15,493 nucleotides of DNA, taken from NCBI GenBank assembly GCA_021817755.1, contig JAKAGC010000018.1, positions 1 through 15,493 of the forward strand. The letters run 5' to 3'. Shown here piece after piece: positions 7,778-14,732 of the stretch. A program made the translations under genes and the position numbers. Source of the DNA: Acidobacteriota bacterium. GTDB lineage: Bacteria > Acidobacteriota > Aminicenantia > UBA2199. The stretch's first letter is position 1, and each line of letters opens with the position of its first letter. The notes under the pieces are model-generated. The model was not told the DNA's origin, made no database searches, and worked only from the letters and a program-made list of their open reading frames with translations.

Positions 7778-7840
7778 AATGACCGTATGAGTGTCTGATA
7801 CATCAGATTTAAGTATCAATCATACGGTCATTTTTTTTTA
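7778..7840 (+). terminator. Intrinsic terminator after the peptide genes
   Basis: AATGACCGTATGA (7778-7790) pairs perfectly over 13 bases with TCATACGGTCATT (7820-7832), followed by a run of T to 7839. The 29-base loop can fold further: TGATAC at 7796-7801 with GTATCA at 7813-7818, or TCTGA at 7794-7798 with TCAGA at 7803-7807. It separates the peptide transcript from the CODH/ACS operon in the same direction. Confidence 0.9.
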
Positions 7841-8110
7841 TATAGTATTTTAGAAAAGCTAAGATGAAATTCTGTTTCTAATTCTTGAAGTTTAATTCTG
7901 TATGTGGTAATATTATCCTTCATTTCGATTGTGAAATGCACAGTGTGATCGATATCCGCTAATATTTGTAAAGAATAACTTGCTATTTGTTCCTGAAATA
8001 CAAAAAGAAAAGATTAAAATATGATTTTCTGGGTATTACCGAATTGAAGTAAAAATGTCATATTTGCGGTTATTTGTCACTATTTAGACGAATCGATTAC
8101 GGAGATAATT
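7841..8110. other. Leader region of the CODH/ACS operon
   Basis: There is no tRNA, no cobalamin-riboswitch B12 box and no SAM-riboswitch-like core that I can recognise, and no clean -35/-10 pair. A small palindrome GGTATTACC is at 8032-8040. The minus strand has an open but start-less frame (7828-8013) that may be a gene remnant; see findings. GGAGA at 8101-8105 is the ribosome binding site of the next gene. The operon promoter must lie here or upstream, but I cannot place it. Confidence 0.5.
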
Positions 8111-9184
8111 ATGACCACTAAACCGAAATTTTTAGCAACTGGGATTGGAAGTATGCCATTTACTGATCCCGAATATGCTGTGGGAGTTTCACTCTCTCAC
8201 TTAACCGAAGCTCCTTTCTGGCCTCAATTACCACGCATGGGTTTAAACGAACAAATGGAGATTCAATATTCGGAAGGAATGCCCTGTGTACAAATAGACC
8301 ATGAAAAAGGGCGTATGTATTTTAATACCTCAGGTGATTACTCAGAATCTTTCGCCGAATTCTATGAAGCCTATATGACTGCTATGGACCCTGATTCAGG
8401 AACAGGAGATTGCTCATACGTATCAATAACTCCAGAATTTTCCAGAGGTATCGGTATAATGGAAAAACGTCTCCAAATGCTAAATAAAAAATTGCCTTTT
8501 GTAAAAGTTCAGGTCACCGGTCCTTGTAGTTTTGCACTTACAATCGTTGATGAAAATAAACGAGCTATTTATTATAATGAAGAATTCAGAGATTTAATTA
8601 TAAAAGCACTTGCGATGAAAGCACGATGGCAAATTCAAAAATTCCAACCATACGCTGAAAAGGTAATATGTTTTATCGATGAACCGATTTTATCCGCTTT
8701 TGGGAGTTCTACTTATATTTCCGTGAAACGGGATGATGTTGTGTCTCATTTGTCCGAAGTTATCGAAGCGATTCATCAAGATAATGGTATTGCAGGTATC
8801 CACTGCTGTGGAAATACAGAATGGAGTATTCTGATCGACGCCGGTGTGGATATTGTAAATTTCGATGCCTTCGGATTTGGTGAAACGATAGCCATTTACC
8901 CGGATGCAGTGAAAAAATTCCTTGAGAATGGGGGGATGTTGGCATGGGGAGTCGTGCCTACGTCTATCGCAATCCGCGAACAAACTGTAGAGACTCTGAC
9001 TGCCCACCTTGAAAAAATGATAGATAATCTTGTTTCCAAAGGGATTGATAAACAGCTTATTGCTGAACAATCAATTCTGACTCCATCATGTGGAACAGGT
9101 TCCATGAATCCAGAAGATGCAGAAAAAGTTTTTGAAATGGTGTCGGCCCTTTCGAAAGTCATGAAAATAAAATATGGATTCTGA
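8111..9184 (+). CDS. Core (folate-independent) methionine synthase, MesB-like; UROD/MetE superfamily
   Basis: This 357-residue protein is about the size of the MetE catalytic barrel alone, without the N-terminal folate-binding half. The N terminus reads ATGIGSMPFTDP with FWPQLPRMG after it, the pattern of the UROD/MetE-like group common beside Wood-Ljungdahl genes. Zinc-ligand candidates are H231 and C233 (GIHCCGN) and C327 (TPSCGTG), matching the H-x-C and C ligands of MetE. D252 (VNFDAF) stands about where MetE has its Glu ligand. E191 is in the conserved IDEP. Known MesB enzymes transfer a methyl group from a corrinoid to homocysteine, in vivo probably from the corrinoid iron-sulfur protein. 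The position at the head of a CODH/ACS operon supports that role. A different corrinoid-linked methyltransferase remains possible. Confidence 0.75.
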   Translation: MTTKPKFLATGIGSMPFTDPEYAVGVSLSHLTEAPFWPQLPRMGLNEQMEIQYSEGMPCVQIDHEKGRMYFNTSGDYSESFAEFYEAYMTAMDPDSGTGDCSYVSITPEFSRGIGIMEKRLQMLNKKLPFVKVQVTGPCSFALTIVDENKRAIYYNEEFRDLIIKALAMKARWQIQKFQPYAEKVICFIDEPILSAFGSSTYISVKRDDVVSHLSEVIEAIHQDNGIAGIHCCGNTEWSILIDAGVDIVNFDAFGFGETIAIYPDAVKKFLENGGMLAWGVVPTSIAIREQTVETLTAHLEKMIDNLVSKGIDKQLIAEQSILTPSCGTGSMNPEDAEKVFEMVSALSKVMKIKYGF

Positions 9185-9214
9185 TTCGTGAAATATCGAT
9201 TAGAGTAAAATGTA

Positions 9215-10012
9215 ATGAAATTGGCAATATCTGGTAAAGGTGGAGTAGGTAAGTCTTCTCTTGCTGCTGCCCTAGCGTTGTTAATGGCAAAGTCTGGGCA
9301 AAGAGTTCTTGCGGTCGATGCCGATCCTGATGCCAATTTAGCTGCTGCTCTTGGGATTTTACCGGAAGAACAAAAAAAAATTATTCCAATATCTCAGCAT
9401 GTGGCGCTCATAGAAGAACGTACAGGGGCAAAAGTCAAACAGTATGGACAAATTTTTAAGCTTAATCCTGATGTTTCCGATATAGCAGAGAAATACGCAT
9501 ATAATATTAATAATATTGCACTGCTTGTCCTGGGTGCTGTGGAACAAGGGGGAAGCGGATGTGCTTGCCCGGAAAATGTACTTATCCGTTCTCTTATCTC
9601 AGATCTTATTTTATATAAAGACGATTCCCTTATTATGGATTTGGAAGCAGGAATCGAACACCTGGGACGGGCTACTGCACGCGGTGTAGATACAATGATC
9701 GTAGTGGTTGAACCGGGACAACGTTCGATTGATTGCTCACATAGAATTATCGAAATGTCTTACCAGATCGGATTAAAAGATATCCGATTGGTTGCCAATA
9801 AAATAAATGGACCCAGCGATGAGGCTTTTATTCGGGAGACCCTTTCGGATCATGACCTTTTAGGAATAATACCGTATTCGGAAGAAATCCGAAAGAATGA
9901 CAGGAATGGTCTTTCTGTACTTCATAATATCAATCCCTCGACAATGAAATGCTTTGAAAGTATATTAAATAAATTACAACAACCTCTTTCATCTCGAGAG
10001 GGAAATCCATGA
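9215..10012 (+). CDS. cooC: CooC-type P-loop ATPase, nickel insertion for CODH/ACS (first copy)
   Basis: This is a MinD/SIMIBI-class ATPase of 265 residues that helps load nickel into CO dehydrogenase or acetyl-CoA synthase. It has the deviant Walker A GKGGVGKS at 7-14, with signature lysine K8 and K13, a switch segment VLAVDADPDANLA at 31-43, and MDLEAGIEHLGR. The C-x-C pair C116 and C118 (GCACPEN) is the metal-binding, dimer-bridging motif of CooC. It starts 30 bases after the MesB-like gene with only a weak ribosome binding site (TAGAG at 9201-9205), so translation may rely on coupling. It overlaps the next gene by four bases. Whether it serves CooS or AcsB (AcsF role) cannot be told from sequence. 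Confidence 0.9.
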   Translation: MKLAISGKGGVGKSSLAAALALLMAKSGQRVLAVDADPDANLAAALGILPEEQKKIIPISQHVALIEERTGAKVKQYGQIFKLNPDVSDIAEKYAYNINNIALLVLGAVEQGGSGCACPENVLIRSLISDLILYKDDSLIMDLEAGIEHLGRATARGVDTMIVVVEPGQRSIDCSHRIIEMSYQIGLKDIRLVANKINGPSDEAFIRETLSDHDLLGIIPYSEEIRKNDRNGLSVLHNINPSTMKCFESILNKLQQPLSSREGNP

Positions 10013-10773
10013 GCTTTTTAATTGCAGTAACCGGAAAAGGTGGGGTAGGTAAAACCACTATTTCCGCACTTCTGGTTACCCGCTTAATTGCTTTAGGAAA
10101 AAAACCCGTTCTGGCTGTTGATGCAGATCCCAATACTTGCCTGGATTCTCTTCTGGGTGTTACTGCTTCCCAAACCGTTGGGAGTGTTCGTGAAGAAACT
10201 CGGGAAATTGCAGGTAATGGATTAGCTTCAGGCATTTCAAAACAGGAATTGTTGGAATTGAAAATCGGACAATGTCTGGTTGAAGCCAGGGATTTTGATC
10301 TAATTGCCATGGGACGCCCGGAAGGTCCGGGTTGTTATTGCTATGCCAATAGCGTACTTAAATCGGTATTATCGGAAATTTCTTCACAGTATCCTTTTGT
10401 CGTTCTGGACAATGAAGCCGGATTAGAAAATCTCTCCCGCCGAATCGTTCAAAAAGTTGATTTACTAATAATGGTTTCCGATACTTCTTATCGCGGACTG
10501 GAAACCATACGTCGTCTTCATTCTCTATCGAAAGAAATGGAAATCCATTATGATCGTCTTGCCATTGTTCTCAACCGAATGCGAGATGAGCGGTTTCCTC
10601 CTCTTACGGAATCACTAAAAAATGATACAGGGGCTGATATTATCATCGGACTACCTGAAGATATTCCGTTGGCTGACATGGCTGAAACCGGCAATAATAT
10701 TTTCTCACTTCCCCACGATAACCCACTTAATGCAAAAATCGATGCATTTCTTGAAAATATACTGATAAGGTAA
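10009..10773 (+). CDS. cooC: CooC/AcsF-type P-loop ATPase, nickel insertion (second copy)
   Basis: This is a second SIMIBI-class ATPase of 254 residues, clearly diverged from the preceding one. It has Walker A GKGGVGKT at 9-16, VLAVDADPNTCLDS at 34-47, LDNEAGLENLSRR, and the C-x-C pair C109 and C111 in GCYCYAN. The region between switch I and C-x-C differs strongly from copy one; here it has MGRPEGPG, typical of CooC proteins. The ATGA overlap with the first copy implies coupled translation and similar amounts of both. GAGAGGG at 9996-10002 is its ribosome binding site. Two maturation ATPases in one operon would fit one for the CODH C-cluster and one for the ACS A-cluster, but the assignment is inference. 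Confidence 0.9.
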   Translation: MSFLIAVTGKGGVGKTTISALLVTRLIALGKKPVLAVDADPNTCLDSLLGVTASQTVGSVREETREIAGNGLASGISKQELLELKIGQCLVEARDFDLIAMGRPEGPGCYCYANSVLKSVLSEISSQYPFVVLDNEAGLENLSRRIVQKVDLLIMVSDTSYRGLETIRRLHSLSKEMEIHYDRLAIVLNRMRDERFPPLTESLKNDTGADIIIGLPEDIPLADMAETGNNIFSLPHDNPLNAKIDAFLENILIR

Positions 10774-10835
10774 TCTATAAATATTTAATTGAATATAAAA
10801 GATTTATTATTAAATAAATATTATAAAGAGTGCAA

Positions 10836-11315
10836 ATGAAACGTATTTATTGCAAAATAGAGAAATGTTTGGCATGTCGTTCCTGTGAAATAGCTTGTGC
10901 TTTGGCACATTCCGAATACGAAACCTTAGTGGATACACTTCGAGATCAGAAAGGAGTTAAACCCAGGGTTCATGTTCAATTTGTGGATGAGGAAGGAACA
11001 TTACGAAAAGTCCGAGCACTTGCAATACAGTGTCGTCACTGTGATGAACCTTTATGCGCGCAAGCATGTATTTCAGGTGGAATTAAAAAAGATGAAGAAA
11101 CCGGAGAGATTATTGTCCGGTTAGATAAATGCGTCGGGTGCTGGTCTTGTATCATGGTGTGCCCCACCGGTGCAATTTCAAAAAATGAAAATATGCACCA
11201 GGCTCTCAAATGTGATAACTGCCCCGATAAGGAAATTCCTTCCTGTATTGTTGCATGTCCCACCCATGCTCTTATACAAGAAGAGTATGATTCCCCCCAG
11301 AACCATGAAAATTAG
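10836..11315 (+). CDS. cooF: CooF-like ferredoxin with four [4Fe-4S] clusters
   Basis: This electron-transfer protein of 159 residues has 16 cysteines in four cluster sets: C11/14/17/21, C66/69/74/78 (CRHCDEPLCAQAC), C99/102/105/109 (CVGCWSCIMVCP) and C126/129/137/141 (CDNC to CIVACP). This is the layout of CooF and of HycB/DMSO-reductase-type iron-sulfur subunits. ATG 10836 is preferred because AAAGAG at 10825-10830 is five bases upstream. The GTG at 10830 overlaps that site. It lies between the nickel ATPases and a flavin oxidoreductase just upstream of cooS, so it probably passes electrons between CooS and that oxidoreductase. There is no signal peptide, so it should be cytoplasmic. Confidence 0.88.
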   Translation: MKRIYCKIEKCLACRSCEIACALAHSEYETLVDTLRDQKGVKPRVHVQFVDEEGTLRKVRALAIQCRHCDEPLCAQACISGGIKKDEETGEIIVRLDKCVGCWSCIMVCPTGAISKNENMHQALKCDNCPDKEIPSCIVACPTHALIQEEYDSPQNHEN

Positions 11316-11330
11316 TATTAAGGAGTGCTC

Positions 11331-12617
11331 ATGAATTTTTTAATCATCGGTAACAGCGCTGCAAGTACATCGGCAATCGAAGCCATTCGAAAGCATGATT
11401 CCACCTCCTCTATTGTTCAATTATCGGATGAAGAGTTTCCTCTCTACTCCAGGTGCCTGCTTTCATATTATATTTCCAATACTATAAAAAAAGAAACCCT
11501 TCTTTATCGAAGTAAAGATTTTCACCGTGAAATGAATGTTGAGCTTTATACAGGAAAAGATTTTTATGCTACTCGCCTCGATGTTGAAAAAAAAGAGGTA
11601 ATCTGTAAAAATAACCGTGCTTTTTCTTTTGACCGATTACTCATTTGTACCGGTTCTTCACCTCGCATTCCGAATTCGATCGATGAAGGGATAGAGGGAA
11701 TTTTTGCTTTTCGGAATATTGCCGATGCTGAACGTATTCTTGAAAAAATCCCGGTTACACGAACCGCTGTTGTTATGGGGGGAGGGTTAATAGGGATAAA
11801 AACAGCATTGGCTCTTAATACCGCCGGGATCCGTACATTTGTGGTGGCTCGTTCCAATTATATATTATCTCAGATGATCGATCCTTCTTCTGCTCAAATC
11901 GTTTCCGATCATCTTCGAGAACAGGATATTCAAATTTTTTTTGAAACGGATGTCTCTGAAGTGCTTACACGTAATAATAAACTTGCAGGAGTCAGGCTAA
12001 GTGACGGGAAGATTATAGATTGTGAAATTCTTGTTGCTGCTAAAGGAGTTTCTCCCAATACCGGACTTATTGATGGGACATCGATACTTAAAGATTATGG
12101 GATTCTTACAGATGCCTTTATGCGAACCAGTAATGAAAATATTTTTGCCGCCGGTGATGTCGCACAGGCTTTTGATATTGTTCTTGAAAAGCAAGCTGTA
12201 AATGCGCTCTGGACATCGGCAGTTCAACAAGGACGTATTGCAGGGTTGAATATGGTAGGTCAAAAAACTTCTTATAATGGTGCAATTGGAATGAATTCTC
12301 TCAATATTGGGAATCTATCGCTGATTTCCTTCGGGATTACGCATCCAATTGATGATTCCCAGTATAAGGTCCTGGTTAATAATCAACCCCAACGGAATAT
12401 CTATAAGAAAGTTGTAATTGGGGCTGATAATCGTATTAAAGGAATTATTCTACTTGGAAATAACTCCAATGCAGGTGTTCTCCTCTCGCTTATTCAGAGG
12501 AAAACCGATGTCTCTTTATTTGAAGAGGAGTTATTGGATGACCGGTTCAATTTTGGAAAATTACTCAAATATGGTGGAGAATCTGAAATGGACCGGTATT
12601 ATAAAGGAATGTATTAA
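11331..12617 (+). CDS. FAD-dependent NAD(P)H oxidoreductase associated with CODH (FNOR-type)
   Basis: This pyridine nucleotide-disulphide oxidoreductase-family flavoprotein of 428 residues has an FAD-binding motif at the N terminus (IIGNSAAS, 5-12), CTGSSPRIP at 106-114, an NAD(P)-binding GGGLIG at 150-155 and the second FAD motif ENIFAAGDV at 269-277. Cys42 in YSRCLLSYY stands where NADH peroxidase/CoA-disulphide reductase relatives have their redox cysteine, although the surrounding motif is more like NirB/rubredoxin reductase. AGGAG at 11321-11325 is five bases before ATG 11331; the upstream GTG 11325 overlaps it. Similar cooF-flavoprotein-cooS sets are known in CO-using clostridia and Carboxydothermus, where the flavoprotein is thought to pass CO electrons to NAD(P). 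Substrate preference is unknown. Confidence 0.85.
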   Translation: MNFLIIGNSAASTSAIEAIRKHDSTSSIVQLSDEEFPLYSRCLLSYYISNTIKKETLLYRSKDFHREMNVELYTGKDFYATRLDVEKKEVICKNNRAFSFDRLLICTGSSPRIPNSIDEGIEGIFAFRNIADAERILEKIPVTRTAVVMGGGLIGIKTALALNTAGIRTFVVARSNYILSQMIDPSSAQIVSDHLREQDIQIFFETDVSEVLTRNNKLAGVRLSDGKIIDCEILVAAKGVSPNTGLIDGTSILKDYGILTDAFMRTSNENIFAAGDVAQAFDIVLEKQAVNALWTSAVQQGRIAGLNMVGQKTSYNGAIGMNSLNIGNLSLISFGITHPIDDSQYKVLVNNQPQRNIYKKVVIGADNRIKGIILLGNNSNAGVLLSLIQRKTDVSLFEEELLDDRFNFGKLLKYGGESEMDRYYKGMY

Positions 12618-12682
12618 TTTTTGAATAGTATGTCTGGTAATTTTCGATATTTTTGTTATGTTCATAAAATGAGGTTTATAAG

Positions 12683-14614
12683 ATGAGAGAAAAAAGTTTA
12701 GATGGTTCAGTGAATTATTTGCTTGAGAAGGCAAAGCAAAAAGGATTGGAAACGGTCTGGCAGAGATCCCAGCAGCAAGAGCCACGGTGTGGGTTCGGAG
12801 AATTGGGGATTTGCTGCCGCAATTGTTATATGGGACCCTGCCGCATTGATCCATTTGGTGAAGGCCCTCAAACCGGTGTATGTGGTGCCACTGCCGAAAT
12901 AATTGTTGCCAGGAATTTCGGTCGTATGATTGCTGCCGGAGCTGCTGCTCATTCCGATCATGGACGCGATGTAGCAAAAACACTTTTACTGGCTGCTACT
13001 CATCCCAATTCGGGATATACCATTCGAGATACGGTTAAATTAAACAATGTTGCAAAATTTTTGGGAATCTCTACTGAGAATCGTTCAAAAGAGGATATTG
13101 CCCGTGAAGTGGCGGAAAAAGCCATTGAAAATTTCGGACGCCAGGAAGGTGAAATCCCCTTTATTAAATTAGCCCCGGAAACAAGACAAAACACCTGGCA
13201 TAAACTCGATGTAGTCCCCAGGGGGATTGACCGGGAAATCGTTGAAATGATGCATCGTACTCATATGGGGGTAGACCAGGATTATAAAAATATTATCCTC
13301 CATGGTGCACGTACGGCTCTGGCTGATGGGTGGGGTGGTTCCATGATCGCTACCCAATTGCAAGATATACTATTCGGCACTCCCTCTCCCATTCGTGGAC
13401 AGGTGAACCTCGGTGTTTTATCTGAGAAAGATGTTAATATTGTTGTTCATGGTCATGAGCCAATCCTATCCGAGATGCTTGTTGCCGCATCGCGAGACCC
13501 TCAATTACTGCAACTGGCCAAATCCAATGGAGCAAGTGGTATAGTATTATCCGGAATTTGTTGTACCGCTAATGAAATATTACTCCGTCATGGTTTACCG
13601 ATTGCCGGAAATATTCTCCAGCAGGAACTGGCGATTAGTACCGGTGCGGTTGAAGCTATGGTTGTTGATGTTCAATGTATTATGCCTGCTTTGCCGGAAA
13701 TATGTAAATGCCACCACACTCATCTTATTACTACTTCTCCCAAAGGGAAACTTCCTGGTGCAAAACACTTCCCATTCACAGAAGAGAACGCCTACCAGGT
13801 CGCCAAAGATATTGTACAGGATGCCATTTTAAATTTTCCAAACCGTGGACAAGTCGATATTCCCAAAGAGAAAATGGACCTTGTGGCCGGGTTCAGTCAT
13901 GAAGCGATTACGTATATGCTTGGTGGCCGTTTTCGTGGTTCGTATAAACCTCTCAATGATAATATTATCAATGGACGAATTAAAGGAGTTGCCGGTGTCG
14001 TTGGATGTGGAAACCCGAAAGTTACCCACGACCGTGCTCATGTTGATTTGGTAAAAGAATTGATTGCTAACGATATCCTGGTTGTTCAAACAGGGTGTTC
14101 AGCCGTAGCCTGTGGTAAAGCCGGATTACTCATTCCTGAAGCTGCTCAAAAATATGCGGGAAAGGGACTTGCCGAAGTGTGTGAAACGGTTGGGATACCT
14201 CCTGTGCTTCATTCCGGTTCCTGTGTTGATAACAGCCGTATATTGGTTGCCCTTTCCGAAATGGTAAAATCCGGTGGCCTAGGTAAGGACATTTCCGATC
14301 TTCCTGTTGCAGGTGCCGCGCCGGAGTGGATGAGTGAAAAAGCAATCGCAATCGGTCATTATTTTGTCGCATCCGGGGTATTTACCGTATTTGGAGTGGG
14401 ACTTCCGGTGCAAGGTAGTCCTGTATTTAGTGATTATTTATTTAAGGAACTCGAATCCGTATTCGGTGGAATGTGGGCAGTTGAACCTGATCCCGGAAAA
14501 ATGGCAGATATGATTATTCATCATATAAACTTGAAGCGTAAAAAACTCGGAATAGAAAAAGGAAAAGAGCGAATCCTTTACGACATGGATATGAGACGCG
14601 AGTTGTCGTTATAG
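12683..14614 (+). CDS. cooS: Anaerobic Ni-Fe carbon monoxide dehydrogenase catalytic subunit
   Basis: This interconverts CO and CO2 and, next to acsB, probably serves as the CODH half of the CODH/ACS complex (AcsA role). The 643 residues are normal length. D-cluster cysteines are C36 and C44, and B-cluster cysteines are C45, C48, C53 and C67 (CCRNCYMGPC, GVCGA), matching the Carboxydothermus CODH-II pattern. C-cluster ligands appear as H258 (VHGHEP), C294 (GICCTANE), C332 (DVQCIMP), C442 (VGCGNPK), C472 (QTGCSAVAC) and C514 (SGSCVDNSR). The acid-base lysine is in SEKA (K553). All key residues are present, so it should be active. GAGGT at 12671-12675 is seven bases before the ATG. It is 65 bases after the flavoprotein gene. 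Confidence 0.97.
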   Translation: MREKSLDGSVNYLLEKAKQKGLETVWQRSQQQEPRCGFGELGICCRNCYMGPCRIDPFGEGPQTGVCGATAEIIVARNFGRMIAAGAAAHSDHGRDVAKTLLLAATHPNSGYTIRDTVKLNNVAKFLGISTENRSKEDIAREVAEKAIENFGRQEGEIPFIKLAPETRQNTWHKLDVVPRGIDREIVEMMHRTHMGVDQDYKNIILHGARTALADGWGGSMIATQLQDILFGTPSPIRGQVNLGVLSEKDVNIVVHGHEPILSEMLVAASRDPQLLQLAKSNGASGIVLSGICCTANEILLRHGLPIAGNILQQELAISTGAVEAMVVDVQCIMPALPEICKCHHTHLITTSPKGKLPGAKHFPFTEENAYQVAKDIVQDAILNFPNRGQVDIPKEKMDLVAGFSHEAITYMLGGRFRGSYKPLNDNIINGRIKGVAGVVGCGNPKVTHDRAHVDLVKELIANDILVVQTGCSAVACGKAGLLIPEAAQKYAGKGLAEVCETVGIPPVLHSGSCVDNSRILVALSEMVKSGGLGKDISDLPVAGAAPEWMSEKAIAIGHYFVASGVFTVFGVGLPVQGSPVFSDYLFKELESVFGGMWAVEPDPGKMADMIIHHINLKRKKLGIEKGKERILYDMDMRRELSL

Positions 14615-14663
14615 AGATCAAATATGTTCCTATTAAAAAGTAATACAGAAGTTTTTCAGGGGT

Positions 14664-14695
14664 CCAGGGGGCGGTTTTGCAAAAAAGCCCCCTGG
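14664..14695 (+). repeat. GC-rich hairpin between cooS and acsB
   Basis: CCAGGGGGC (14664-14672) pairs perfectly with GCCCCCTGG (14687-14695) around a 14-base loop that itself contains the palindrome TTTTGCAAAA. No T-run follows, so it is not a standard terminator. It may slow 3' decay of cooS RNA, act as a partial attenuator, or be a dispersed palindromic element, given its G+C content far above its surroundings. Confidence 0.75.
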
Positions 14696-14732
14696 TCGTC
14701 GAATGTATTAATAAAAAATTAGAGGTCGAACG

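Noticed and set aside
7841..8110. Cobalamin or SAM riboswitch ahead of the MesB-like gene
   Set aside because: Expected from function, but no B12 box or recognisable SAM-riboswitch core was found on reading.
8690..9336. Long minus-strand frames over the MesB-like and first cooC genes
   Set aside because: They mirror strong coding sequence on the plus strand and resemble no family I know.
12561..12983. 140-residue minus-strand frame over the start of cooS
   Set aside because: Antisense shadow of a fully supported gene; no ribosome binding site and low-quality composition.
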